This document shows positions 48,980-60,132 of a stretch of DNA of 64,000 nt, one piece after another. This stretch comes from Timema cristinae. Taxonomy: Eukaryota; Arthropoda; Insecta; Phasmatodea; Timematidae. The number at the start of each line of letters is the position of its first letter. The stretch's first letter is position 1. The DNA lies in NCBI GenBank assembly GCA_039000515.1, contig JBCFYV010011172.1:71807941-71871940 (forward strand), in the 5' to 3' direction. The position numbers and the translations under genes were made by a program. The notes beneath the pieces were generated by a model. It was given only the letters and a program-made list of their open reading frames with translations, did not search any database and was not told the origin of the DNA.

Positions 48980-49635
48980 ATCTTGAGAAGCAGTGTACAC
49001 GAGTAAACTCCTTTCTGAGTTGAAGTGAGTGGAAGTAATACTACCGAGCCTGTGAGTGCTAAGAGATGAAAATAGAGAAGTGCCACGCCCATCACATATT
49101 GATAGAAGGTGATGTCATGTGTACCTGACACCTGATCCTTTACAGGGTATTAACAAAGAGAAAGTACACAAGATAGTCTTATCTTGACATTGATGTTGTC
49201 AAAAATACTTTTGAAAATCAATTCAAACCCACATTCATAAAAAAGCGTGTTTGAGAAGAGATTAAAAAAAAATTGTATATATTTTAATATATATTACATT
49301 TAATATGAATAAGAGATGGAACGCTCGAATCCTACAGTATTCGAGAGATTCGAGGTTCGCAAGAATAAAAAAAAAAATCGAATACAATTGTGGAGCTATT
49401 GACTCAATATAACAATTTTAAGCATGTTATTAGAGGAATTATATTTGCGTAGTTGCTAAATAACAAAATCACAAAAAAAGACAAAATTGTATTAATATAA
49501 TTAATTTACATGAAAGTGTTATATTGGTTGTTTATGACATAATAGATATTACAAACAAAATGGCATATGTAAGTGGCACCAAGCTTTAACTCTTTTTTTT
49601 AATTTAATTTAAAATATTTTCACTTTAACTAAAAT
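48980..49635. other. AT-rich intergenic DNA
   Basis: No gene or clear repeat. Confidence 0.35.
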
Positions 49636-49639
49636 TGAT

Positions 49640-49895
49640 CGCTCTGTGGCGTAGTTGGCTAACGCGCTTGTCGTGTTGAGCCGACTGCTGAGGACGGGAG
49701 ATCGAGGTTCGAATTCGGTCGGGTGAACTGGGGTGTTTTTCCAAATGGTTTTCCACTCTCCCTCACGCAAATGCGGGTTCACTTCCTCTAATTAACTTCC
49801 AATTCCTAATCCATTAGTGTAATTAGTACTTAAAGCGTATAACCCGAACGGTAGTATGACGCGGTGCTAAATATTATTATTATTATTATTATTAT
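49640..49895 (+). repeat. SINE family A, full length
   Basis: Head 'gtggcgtagttggctaacgc', B box 'gaggttcgaattc', body 'tccctcacgcaaatgcgggt', tail 'aacccgaacggtagtatgac', 'gcggtgctaaa' and (TTA)n. This is a good reference copy. Confidence 0.85.
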
Positions 49896-50059
49896 TAACT
49901 AAAATGTACTGTATACATTTTTAAAGATTCGAAATTTGAAAGAAATTAAGTTCGGATTCGACCCCCACCCCCCTCTATATATTTATATATATCATTATAT
50001 ATTTATATATAACAAAGTATAATATATTAAATATTTAATAAAGTGAGAAAAAAGTATAT

Positions 50060-50076
50060 ACACACATAAAATAAAC

Positions 50077-50118
<42 letters not shown>
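50060..50118. repeat. (TA)n microsatellite
   Basis: A long alternating TA run (about 50081-50112) within a strongly AT-rich tract. Confidence 0.9.
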
Positions 50119-50122
<4 letters not shown>

Positions 50123-50189
50123 TCTTTATCTCACCTTATTTAAATTATCCTCTCATTATCCCTCTCAAATATCCTCATACACGTTTAAG

Positions 50190-50400
50190 TGTGCACGCGG
50201 GCTAAGGCGTCTACCTCGTTTGGTTTGGTTCTTGGGTGATGTTCTGTGGGTTGGAATCCTGGGTTCCAAACAGGGTAGGAAGGTACTTTTTCCTCATTGG
50301 TTTTGTTACTATCCATTCGAATACGGGTATATTTCTTCTAAATTCACTCTTCCTCCTTTCTATTTTGCGAATAACCCGGACGGATAGCCAGACGCTTGTA
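50190..50400 (+). repeat. SINE family A, diverged head
   Basis: 'cgcgggctaaggcgtctacc', 'gttggaatcctgggttcc', 'tatttcttctaaattcactc' and 'gcgaataacccggacggata' occur in family order. Confidence 0.5.
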
Positions 50401-50414
50401 AAATAAAAATAATA

Positions 50415-50471
50415 ATTTAAAAAATTATCGACATGCACATGTCGTCGTCGTCGTCGTCCCCTTATATATAT

Positions 50472-50529
<58 letters not shown>

Positions 50530-50586
50530 AGAGAGAGAGAGAAATAGAAATGGGGGTGGCATGTGCATGTCGATAATTTTTTAAAT
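50415..50586. repeat. 27-bp perfect inverted repeat enclosing three microsatellites
   Basis: The arms 50415-50441 and 50560-50586 are exact reverse complements (left arm ends 'ttatcgacatgcacatg'). Between them lie (TCG)n, (TA)n and (GA)n runs. On the minus strand a low-complexity ORF spans it and is not a gene. Confidence 0.9.
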
Positions 50587-50699
50587 ATAAATATAATACA
50601 TTTTTTAAATATATATATACACACACACACACACTTTGTGTTGTGAGATCTGTTACAGTGCCAGACTTGTGGTCGAGTCGGAACCACACAACCACCTGC

Positions 50700-51165
50700 T
50701 CAGAGCTGGTCTGAACAATGATTAAAAGTCCAGGAGAACCAGGTTATATTCCCGTTGAAGGTGGTATGTGTGCGTATGTACGTGTGTGTGCGCACAGATC
50801 TCACGACGTAAAGTGGCTTCAAACTCAAGGCAATATCGTAGATAGTGGACACTTTAAGACAAGTTTTGTTTTAATTTCACAGGGTATTTTGTTTTTATCC
50901 ACGCACTTTTAACAGGCTGTCAATAGAACTAAATTATTAATTTACTAGGCATACCTATTGAAAGGAAACAAACTAAATTTCACCATCAATACAGGTATAG
51001 AATTCGCTTGGAACCAAACCCTCATACAAACACACTTCCAACTGAACCAGGTAAATGGTCTAACCTTTAGTTTTATATATTATGACTATAGCCTTCACAC
51101 CGGCGCCTACAACCTGCGCCGTTACTTGCTGACAGGCCTTTGGGGCTGATTGGCTCAACGATCAC
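50700..51165. other. Intergenic DNA
   Basis: No gene recognised; short ORFs only. Confidence 0.35.
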
Positions 51166-51173
51166 CAGCGGAC

Positions 51174-52813
51174 CACAGTGGGGCCAAATCCCGAAAAGCT
51201 GGCCAAAATACGAAAACTTTCTTTTATTTGTATGAAATTTAGTACATAGGGGTTTTCAATGTCGCTGTTTACGAATCCAAAGTTAGAATTGAAAGAAGAG
51301 AAAAAAATGGTGGTTCTACATTCATAAATCTGGCTAAATTATGAAAGTTTTATTAATTTTCTACGAAACTTGGTACCTAGGTGTTTTCGAGGTCGCTAAT
51401 TACAAAACCGAAGTCAAAATTCAAAATAATAAAATGATGGTACCAACATGGCGAACATAAATGTTTAAACACATAGAATGTAGTCAAAATAACATAATAC
51501 ACCTTGTTAACCAGGAAAAATGTATTATGTAACAAAATAAAAGATTTACTAGAAGAACATAAACGTTTAAGTATTGAAACCATAACCTTTAAAGCCTATA
51601 GCCCAATAGCCCATGAAACCGGGAAAAAACCTATCGTTTGTTGAAATTAAATACTAGAATTATAAAAAACCATAAGCTTTTACTCTAACCCAATAGTATA
51701 ATAACGTACAAAACCAGGTGAAATTATTATTTTAAAAAACTAAATATTTAAATAAGAATAAGAAAAGAATGCCAGGCCTCCACCGTGGTTCGGATTTCAC
51801 GTTAAACTGTAGGTACTTCATTTCATCTCACAATCACCCTACCATTACACATTAGCGTAAGTGCGTATAACCCGAACGGGTAGTAAGACGCGGTGCTAAT
51901 AATAATAATAAATAAGAAAAGCCATTAACTTTTAAATTAAATAATTTTGTAATCCACAAAACCGATAGAAATCAATTTAAGGAAAAACTTCGTAAATAGT
52001 GGAGATTGGGGCAAAGTTAACATAGTAATAATATTAATTTTAGCTTTTAATTATTTTATATTTCTTACAAAAAATTAACATTCTATTTAAATAGTAAAAT
52101 AAATTCAGAAATGATTTAGAAACCACTTCATTTTTTGTAATACTTCATTTTTCTTATAATCGAAACGGTAACATTTAAAAATAAATCATTTAAAGTCTAA
52201 ATTCAAAATTTGCAATATTTTGTTTAAAAATTACTTTTTAAAATTGTAATCTCAATTTAAGTGACACGACAATTTTATTAAATAATTACTATGTAGATTA
52301 AAAAAAATCATGCCTGCAATGATCGAACCGGGAATAAAAACTTACATGACCCGCACATAGTCCACTCTACCACGGAGCTAATCGTGACTTGTAGACTGTT
52401 ATCCGTTTTTGCGTAGCGGCTAAATTTATTAATATAGAAAAATATGTTATCGTTATAAAAAAATATGTTATTGCTATATTTTGTTACACATTATTTTAAT
52501 TATATTAAAAAAATATTTTATATGGTTTTTTCGTTATTATTATTTTACAGAATTAAAATTGATGAATAGTACGAATTTCGGCGAATTTCTGAACATAACG
52601 TTATTTATCTCTCTCGTGCGGTTCAGTAGCTACTTGTGCGAAGGTCACCTTGACACTGAATTTTAACCACCAGGTTTACATTATCAACCCCTCCTAACTG
52701 TGCCATTAGATACTTCAAATATCATTCTATGCAACCCTACACTTTAAATCCTCTAAAAAAAAACTAGTATTTATCGACTTTTGGCCAGCTTTTAGGGATT
52801 TGGCCCCACTGTG
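51174..52813. mobile_element. Transib-like non-autonomous DNA transposon, 1,640 bp
   Basis: The element begins CACAGTGGGGCCAAATCCC and ends with its reverse complement; the inverted repeat runs about 35 bp with one mismatch. It is flanked on both sides by CGGAC (51169-51173 and 52814-52818), a GC-rich 5-bp target duplication. A CAC-type terminus with a 5-bp GC-rich duplication is characteristic of the Transib superfamily, the relatives of RAG1. CACAGTG is identical to the V(D)J signal heptamer. The interior is AT-rich, holds a nested SINE-B tail (51770-51912) and a tRNA-like relic (about 52312-52385), and has no transposase ORF. Confidence 0.75.
51770..51912 (+). repeat. SINE family B, 3' half, nested in the Transib-like element
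   Basis: It starts within the body ('atgccaggcctccaccgtgg') and keeps the tail 'acccgaacgggtagtaagac', 'gcggtgctaataataat'. The head is missing, as expected from 5' truncation. Confidence 0.8.
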
Positions 52814-52847
52814 CGGACCTGGTATCACACTCGCTACCTGTACTTTA

Positions 52848-53515
52848 TTTATTGCCCTTAAAACTGACTAGACTATACCATCAAGCGTTGCTTATGTCCA
52901 TAGTGAGATATGAAGCAGTAGTGTGGGCACAACAACTGAGAGGGGACAGAGCTAAAAGGAAACTCAGAGGCCTTAAGAGGAAAATTCTCACGAGATTTTC
53001 TGGGGCCTACAAAACTCTACTAACAAACGCTTTATGTGAAACCTTAGGTGTCTGGCCCCTATACTTAAAGGTAGGAAATAGAATATTGGTTTGGAAAAGG
53101 GAAGTTAGATAAAGTAATAGAATTAACAACTAACGGTCTAAGTATCAAGGATGATATATGAGAGACCTTCCTGCGGGAGTGGCAAGCAGACTGGGAAGAG
53201 AGTATCACAGGTAGAAGGACATTCCAATTATTTAAAAAATTACAAGAAAGACTGAGAATGAAGCATCTTCAACCTTCCCAGGGGCTAGTCCACAATATCA
53301 CAGGGCATGGTCCATATCGAGCATCCCTCTCTAGGATGAACATGAGTGAAACCAGTCTTTGCTGTTGCGGAAGAGAGGCGACACCGGAACACGTGAGCTT
53401 GGAATGTATATTTACGGAAAAGGAAAGCGGAGCTACTAATGCCTATACAGGCCAATGCCACGTACCATATATTGAGGAATGTGGACTGGTGGAGCTGACT
53501 CGATGAGATAGTGGT
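52848..53515 (+). pseudogene. C-terminal remnant of a LINE reverse transcriptase (R1/Jockey-like)
   Basis: Three pieces in different frames match the region after the reverse transcriptase domain of APE-type LINEs: 52852-53112 with 'YEAVVWAQQLRG' and 'RFSGAYKTLLTNALCETLGV'; about 53160-53257 with 'FLREWQADWEES', following a TGA; and 53258-53506 with 'GHGPYRASLSRM' and the zinc-knuckle-like 'CCCGREATPEHVSLEC'. At least one frameshift and one stop interrupt it, and the endonuclease and catalytic RT core are absent, so it is a 5'-truncated dead copy. It starts about 35 bp after the Transib-like element. R1/LOA/Jockey placement is by motif order only. Confidence 0.8.
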
Positions 53516-54050
53516 CAGGGTATCGAAATCAGAAAGGGACAGCCATAAGGACAAAGTAAAAGAAAGAAGACAAAGACAGAACCAAGACTTGAGATAAAAC
53601 AGAAAGGAAAAAAAATTGAGGAAGAAGTGACGAGTGAAGATGAGGGAGACGGAGAAGGAGAAGAAACGACAGACGTTATAAAATTGGTGAAACAAAACAC
53701 AGAAAGTGTAATAAAAGGAAGGGTGTACTAGATTTTGATGAACTCCGGATACATCTAGAGCTCTAGCCGAGGAAAGGAGTCTCAGGGATACCAGTGATGA
53801 ATATCGCTGATGAACCAGGGAATACCGGCTAGGGGAGAAGGAAGGTAAGTGGATACGGATGAGACGTCGGAAGCTGTTCCTTACTCGAAGAGCCCTGCTC
53901 GCTTGGAAACAAGCGTTATGCTGGGTTGGAGCTATCGAGCACTCCAGGATGTCGACTGGCCACGATAGGAAGTGACCAGAGAAGAAAAAGAAAATGGGGT
54001 TTCCTACAAGGAAAAGATATAAACTGATTGTGTAGACGACGGCACTAGGT
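53516..54050 (+). other. Probable 3' untranslated part of the LINE remnant
   Basis: This follows the coding remnant on the same strand with purine-rich sequence and no poly(A) tail that I can fix. Short antisense ORFs here are low-complexity. Confidence 0.35.
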
Positions 54051-54059
54051 ATAAGTTAG

Positions 54060-54415
54060 GTTAAGTTAGATTTAAGTCCAAGGCAGGCATATCAAAAGGG
54101 AAAAAAATTATATAGCCAAAATAACTTCTATAGGGAAAGAGAGACAAGTATAGCTATAAGCTATCATTAATTAAATAATAGTATTAGTATATAGTAAACA
54201 GAGCTAGTAACAGGCACAAGTCGATGTAAATTGGTAATGATCAATAAAAGGACAAGTAGTTTTAGTAGTAGTATATGTTTATATTCCAGAAAGTGTATGT
54301 ATAAAATTTTTAGATTAACTATATAGAAGGCATATTGTAATATGAACAGAGCAGAAAAAGTCCTGATTTATAGTAAAATAAGATGTCAGGACAAATGTAT
54401 AATAAGGAAAAAAAA
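54060..54415. other. Intergenic DNA
   Basis: Purine-rich, AT-rich sequence. No gene. Confidence 0.35.
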
Positions 54416-54423
54416 AGTTCCGC

Positions 54424-54640
54424 TGGCTAGTACCTCAGTCTCATCCTATTTGGTTTGTCACTGATGTATAGATTCGGGGTTCAAACCCCTGATAGGTGTG
54501 CTGGTGCGGAGTTTACAAATTAGTTCTCCCTCACCCTCCACGACACACGTGGGGTACATTTCTTCTGAATTCTATCTTTAACTCTTTTTTTCACTAGTGA
54601 GCATACACGGTTAGCCCGGATAGGGAAAAAGTGGTGTATC
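54424..54640 (+). repeat. Degenerate SINE
   Basis: It has the B box 'ggggttcaaacccc', 'taggtgtgctggtgcggag', 'ttctgaattctatctttaac' and 'cacggttagcccggata'. It fits family A loosely. Confidence 0.45.
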
Positions 54641-54644
54641 GAAT

Positions 54645-55105
54645 TTAAGCCAGAATGACGCATTTCATCAGTTTGATATTTATAAAATATAAAATCTTGA
54701 GGTTCATGTGGAAAGAATTCGGAGCTTACTCAAAATGAGGTCCCAGACACTAATTGTTCCACCAGAGTTAAGCTACTGTGAACATCACACTAATAAATGC
54801 TGAACGCTGATAAACGGAAGGAAGTTATTTGTCTCCTTACAAATTCATTTGGGACCTTGAACGTTTGGCTTTTCTTGGCGGGAGTTTTGCAATGTCGTCA
54901 CGCGGTTCAATAATATACCATTTTCAAGGTCGTGAGGAATTCGCCACGGAGATCTAGGTTCTGGTTATTCTTTTATTACCTTTACACCCTTTCCCCATTG
55001 TTGCGTTGGATGGTTGAATTGGTCACAAAGAATTGACAACACTGTTTCCTCCTGAAACAATGGCCTCGGTGTAATTTATCTGTGTGACCTGTGCCATTAT
55101 GATTT
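54645..55105. other. Intergenic DNA
   Basis: Nothing recognised. Confidence 0.35.
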
Positions 55106-55109
55106 TATA

Positions 55110-55600
55110 TTTTGAAGGAGGGAGGTCATCAGACCAATCTAACCAAGCTGGTCTCAAATCTTGGAGAAGGGAGTTTTCTGTACAAGACTGCTAACATTTA
55201 TTGAAGGAGGGGGTCTTTTTTACCATGCTGGTATATCTTGAATTAGGGTATGGGGGGGGGGGGGGTTATACCAGGCCGGTAGCATACATTGATGGCCATT
55301 ATTAGAATTTAAAAGAGAAAGCTTTCTGTGCCAGGCTAGTCTCAACTTTTGGAGAAGGGGGAGAGGTATTCTTTGTTAGGCTGGTTTCAGATCTTATAGG
55401 AAGGACCTTCTGTACCATGCAATCTGATTTTGGAGAAGGGGAGGGGTCTTCTGTACCAGGTTGGTCACATATTCTTAGAGGGAGGTTCTTCTGATCTTGG
55501 CGTCAGATTTTAGAGGAGTGCAGGGGGAATTTCTTCACCAAGTTGGAGAAGGGTGGGTCTTATGTACTAGACCAATTTTACTGCTTTGGTGGTTCAAAAG
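55110..55600. repeat. Degenerate purine-rich tandem repeat
   Basis: About nine loose copies of a 50-60 bp unit combine 'ttggagaagggg', 'tcttctgtaccag' and 'gctggtctcagat' variants. A run of about 14 Gs lies at 55252-55265. The unit keeps strong G/A strand asymmetry. Confidence 0.6.
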
Positions 55601-55604
55601 CCCT

Positions 55605-56765
55605 CTATTTGATTTCACTTAATTTTCATACATACAGGTTGATTTAAGAGAAAATTGCGTGCATAATTGCGGGATCACATAACCATACGTGCAAGGAGGT
55701 CTTTAGGGTGTACTTTTTCTTCCTAAAAACATTAGCTCACATTTATTCTCTATTAGGGCCAGATTCATAGATTGAGTACGCCTCAAGTGCGGTGCTATAT
55801 TAAATACAGGATGGAATGGGCCATTTTCATCCTGTTTTTTTAATATTGCTTATCAATGAAAGCCGTGGAGTGGCTGAACAAGGCCCTGCCTACCCATAAA
55901 TGCACGGTTCTAAACAAAAGAATTTAAAACAAAATATATTTAATAATTCAACATTGTTGTTTTTTATTTATTTTAGTAACATATCTGGGCAACTTTCATA
56001 ATTCTTATGGAATTTTCAAACCATGCTAAAAATAGTTATTGAAATATTTTCATTAAAATGTTTCCATTTCAATGCATTTTAAATGGGAAAACAATATTAT
56101 TAATGGATTTATTTATTTTCTTTGTACAATTAAGCTAGAGCGTTTGTTTATAACATACTATTTAATGAATAATTTCTTTTTCTTTTTAGACATATTTTTT
56201 AATTTGGGTTAGCTTCAATAATCACGACGATATTGAGCTCTAACGACTCCCAAGTCGACTCTCTAGTCAAAATACATGGTTTTAAATACAACTTTTCCTT
56301 CTGCAACTAGTTGTCATAGCTGATAATAGGTGCCGTTAGTATGATCTTTACCATTTACAAGCTAGTATCATTTTGCAAGCGTTGGCTAACCTGCTGTATC
56401 GGAATGCAGGCGGCAATGGAGGGTTAAACTAATCTCTGTGACCTTCTTGAGTCAAAGAAACATTAATACCATGTACGTTAGGATAAGAAGGCCAATGTCC
56501 AATTATGAAAATTTGCGTAATTAAATATAAACAATTAAACATCTTAATATATTCAGTAACTAAAATACTCACAAAGTGTTAACTGCTGTGTGAATAAATA
56601 TAGTTGGTCCCTACTTACTTCAATGAGAGTATTACTCTAGTGATACATTATTTACAAAGAAAAAACCACATGCTTTTCCATACACAAAGTTTTATGACAT
56701 TAGTCCTTATTTAACTGAGACAGTAAAACATGTACAATTCTTCACTCTTATCTTATATTCTTTCT
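55605..56765. other. Intergenic DNA left of the palindrome
   Basis: A relative of the 5038 MITE left end lies at about 55756-55830. A 16-bp string identical to the palindrome centre lies at 55880-55895. The palindrome may extend into this stretch, because its right arm is cut by the window end. Confidence 0.4.
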
Positions 56766-57884
56766 TGAGTTTTCTCATTCTTTAGCACTACACGTTGTAA
56801 TAATAAGTGTTAATATTCAAAGTAAATGAAAACTACTGTACATTGAATTTTTAATCCACTATTATAATAAATAAAAATAAACATTCCTGCTAATATCAAA
56901 CATAGTTATTTTAAATAAAATTTGGTCTAAATGTAATTTGGAGACGTTCTCAGTATAATTTTATATGCTAGTTTTTATTTTACGGTCTAGGATTTGACTC
57001 TCATTGGACTTTGGAATAAGCTATTTTTCAAAAAGTTAATGAACAAAGTTTTTGGTAGTCAAGATGTGAAAATGTTAATTTTATTTTATTAGCGTGTTAA
57101 ATGTGATTACTTTTAATTTGAACCTGTTGCATTCTCGCAGTTTGTGCGCTCGTTTCGGAAGAAATGTATCGAATCCCGAACAATAAGTACCCACGGTGAT
57201 TACTTTTTATATAATTAACAATATGTGACCTTTGTTGCTTTCGAACAAAATCCAAGGGATTGTATAAATTTTGAGGTGGAGAAGTATTTACAAAATATTA
57301 TTTTATATCCTTGTGAATAACAAGTTTATGAAGAAAGGGCGCACAAAGAAAATCAAAGATATAATTGATTATTTAACTTATTGTAGTAAAGGGTAAGTTT
57401 TTTTAATGGTATGCATATTACTGGCGCTTAGGCTATCTGTATCTACTAATTTAAGTACAATGGATGAGCAGCGATACTATTTTATTTACTGTAGAAATAA
57501 TATCAAAATTAAGATACAAATAAATACTTCTATATAACAATGTAGCGATTATTCTGATATTTCAAGTAATTTTTTTTTTAAAAAAAAAAAGCTCTTAGCT
57601 GAAAGTAAATGTTACTAACACTCTGTAACGCACTTATTGTATGTTCAAAAGCTCTTGTGCCTTGGCCGAGTTCGTATCACGCTAGTACTAAGTAATTTCA
57701 ACCTAACAGGGAATCGAACTAGTCAAGTTATTGAGCTGATTAATTTACGCACTCAGTGCTCAGTCATAGCACTTTAGAAATATTGACCACGACATGAAGC
57801 CGATGATAAGTAAAATATATTTAAAACCATTAGAGTTAATGAACTTTTGTGTTCCCTATGCCATAAAGTAAGTAATTATTTGAT

Positions 57885-57980
57885 AACCGACCGCCTCTGT
57901 TGTATAGTGGTCAGATTTACTGGCTTCAGATACTGAAGTCCCAAGTTCGATCCCCAGTGCCCCTAATTGTGTCTGTGAAG
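57885..57980 (+). repeat. tRNA-derived SINE head, left arm copy
   Basis: The A box 'tgtatagtggtcag' and B box 'agttcgatcccc' have tRNA spacing. The acceptor-like 'gcctctg' and the sequence after the B box do not complete a tRNA gene. The mirrored copy is at 62795-62875. Confidence 0.6.
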
Positions 57981-58324
57981 CAGTGGGTCTGAAACGGAAC
58001 CAAAATCAACCTCGTGAGGACAAATGAGGAGCTACTTGAATGAATAAGTAGCGCTTCAGTCTAGAAAACTGAGATAGAAGTCTGGAGGGCTCGTTGTGCT
58101 AACCACATGGCACCCTCAGCTTGAAAATGTTGGCCCTATCTTTGCCAACATACGGCAGCCTCTCGATTGGTATAGCCTGCTTGCAGCCTGACACCATGGA
58201 GATATTACTCAAGTTAAACTCTACCAATAGGATAAAAAATTATTCCCAAAAACACTTATTTCTGGAAAATTGTGTAAATCCTATAGATGTTTGAAAACTG
58301 TAAACACCGTATTAAATAACAGAT

Positions 58325-58560
58325 ACCCACTTCAGTGGCTGAGTGGTCTAAGGTGTCACTAGTGTTAAATTGGCCTGCTGATAGCGGAGCACTTGGGGTG
58401 CAAATCCTGGTCGAGTCTATTGAGGGTAGTTTTTCCCAAATTGTTTCCCCATCTTCCAAAATAAAAATGCTGGTAGATAACCTCTCAAATGCTTCTTTCC
58501 TCATTACCACCCAATTAGATTATCATATATGCGTATAACATGACGTGGTAATATCAGTAA
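58325..58560 (+). repeat. SINE family A, left arm copy
   Basis: Head 'cagtggctgagtggtctaag' resembles a Leu/Ser-type tRNA A-box region; 'ggggtgcaaatcctgg' is the B-box region; the tail is 'gcgtataacatgacgtggta'. The same SINE sits at the mirrored place in the right arm, so it was present before the inverted duplication. Confidence 0.7.
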
Positions 58561-58904
58561 TAAAAATAACAGATATATTTATAGTCAAAATTGTTATAGT
58601 CTTCGAAATGAAACCGCTTTTAAAATATGTTATTGCCTCCTTAGCCTTTAAATTTTAAAAATTATCCAAAGCACAGTGGCCAAATTTAGCACATTAAATT
58701 TTAGTTATTTTTTATTTTACCTGCTTACTAATAAACTCAAATAAATGGTACGAAAAAATCGTAAGCTACATACTATCTCGTATAGGTTATTTATTATAGT
58801 TAGTGACAAAACCTTCAAAAATAAGTTATCTCTAATTTTACCTTAAATAAATTTTTCTCTGATAAATAAGTGTACATTATTATTTATCACTACCCTCACC
58901 AGAT

Positions 58905-59465
58905 ATTTATTTGAAAAAATTCAAAAGTGGTACAACAGCATTAACCTGGAGTCACCACTTTGATATGCTAATTACTGAAAATGAGTACGGGTACAAAACT
59001 TATTTGTGTTACAAAACGGTACAAAACTAGTACAAAACTTTGGCATCAAAAAAAGTTCAAAATCAAAAGGGGTACAACCGCATTTACCTCGAGTACGTGG
59101 AGTACTCACTTTGATATGCTAATTACTCAAAACGGGTACGGGTACAATACTTTTTCTTTCTGGTACAAAACGGTACAAAACTTTGGCATCAAAAAAAGTT
59201 CAAAATTAAAAAGTAGTAAAACAGCATTAACCTTGAGTCACCACTTTGATATGCTAATTACTCAAAACGGGCACGGGTACAAAACGGTACAAAACTAGTA
59301 CAAAACTTTGGTATAAAAAAATTCAAAAGTGGTACAACAGCATTAACCTGGAGTCACCACGTTGATATGCTAATTACTCAAAACGGGCACGGGTACAAAA
59401 CGGTACAAAACTAGTACTAAACTTTGGCATCAAAAAGGTTCTAAATTCAAAAGTGGTACTACAGG
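58905..59465. repeat. Tandem array, left arm (about 4-5 units)
   Basis: Units of about 110-180 bp share 'caccactttgatatgctaat', 'tactcaaaacgggtacgg' and 'gtacaaaactttggcatc'. Units differ by presence or absence of 'tggtacaaaacgg' pieces. ORFs across it are repeat products. Confidence 0.9.
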
Positions 59466-59536
59466 TTAATGGACGTCTAGCTGACTGGAATGAATAAGCT
59501 AATTTTTCTGCTCGAGAGTGTGATTGTATCTTGACG

Positions 59537-59746
59537 TTATGAATCCCCACGTTTAGTCAAACTTGGTCGCCTACACACTTTACGGTCCGGCACTACACTT
59601 CTTATCTCTCTCAATTCTTGGAAAAAAGTTTGCTTGCTGCCTTTACTGATTACCGGTCGCCAGTCTCCCAATTGTTTAAACAAACCAGTAGTTCTGCCAA
59701 CCTGATGGCTGGAATCCACCAGTTTGTATAACGTTAGCAACGCCAT
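59537..59746 (-). CDS. Mirrored 69-codon ORF, left copy (unrecognised)
   Basis: It starts with ATG at 59746 on the minus strand and reads away from the palindrome centre: MALLTLYKLVDSS, then 'TTGLFKQLGDWRP', 'KQTFFQELREIRSVV' and 'KVCRRPSLTKRG'. It is basic, with no signal peptide or membrane segment. A near-identical copy lies at 59853-60068 on the plus strand. Substitutions and a 6-bp indel between the copies keep the frame, which hints at coding but is not proof. It may be a first exon or part of a transposon gene. Confidence 0.4.
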   Translation of the reverse strand: MALLTLYKLVDSSHQVGRTTGLFKQLGDWRPVISKGSKQTFFQELREIRSVVPDRKVCRRPSLTKRGDS

Positions 59747-59852
59747 CTATTTTAGAGCTGAAAGCTCAACACGCCGCCAGGGAGGGTAGGCAGGGCCTTA
59801 AGGCCCTGCCTACCCTCTCTGGCGGTGTGTTGAGCTTTCAGCTCTAAAATAG
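59747..59852. promoter_or_regulatory. Palindrome centre between two divergent ORFs
   Basis: About 106 bp, nearly all self-complementary, separates the two ATGs. If the ORFs are expressed it would have to serve as a bidirectional promoter or 5' leader. No TATA box is visible. It contains CAGGGCCTTAAGGCCCTG and the GC-rich 'tctggcggtgtgttgag' on both arms. Confidence 0.25.
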
Positions 59853-60068
59853 ATGGCGTTGCTAACGTTATACAAACTGGTGGATTCCAGCCATCAGGTT
59901 GGCAGAACTACTGGTTTGTTTAAACAATTGGGAGACTGGCGACCAAGACCGGTAATCAGTAAAGGCAGCAAGCAAACTTTTTTCCAAGAATTGAGAGAGA
60001 TAAGAAGTGTAGTGCAGGACCGTAAAGTGTGTAGGCGACCAAGTTTGACTAAACGTGGGGAGACATAA
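59853..60068 (+). CDS. Mirrored 71-codon ORF, right copy (unrecognised)
   Basis: The ATG at 59853 opens the same protein as the minus-strand copy, reading outward. It has two additional residues (RPRP instead of RP near residue 31), P to Q near residue 55, and a different last two residues (ET instead of DS). The stop is at the same place. No domain is recognised. The adjacent outward sequence is the tandem array. Confidence 0.4.
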   Translation: MALLTLYKLVDSSHQVGRTTGLFKQLGDWRPRPVISKGSKQTFFQELREIRSVVQDRKVCRRPSLTKRGET

Positions 60069-60132
60069 CGTCAAGATACAATCACACTCTCGAGCAGAAA
60101 AATTAGCTTATTCATTCCAGTCAGATAGACGT

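Noticed and set aside
50211..50687. 158-codon minus-strand ORF rich in Ile/Tyr and Ser/Leu
   Set aside because: It is a translation of TA and GA microsatellites plus SINE sequence.
57885..57975. Functional tRNA gene
   Set aside because: A and B boxes are present, but the acceptor stem does not pair and the sequence continues into SINE body; all tRNA-like hits in the window look like SINE heads.
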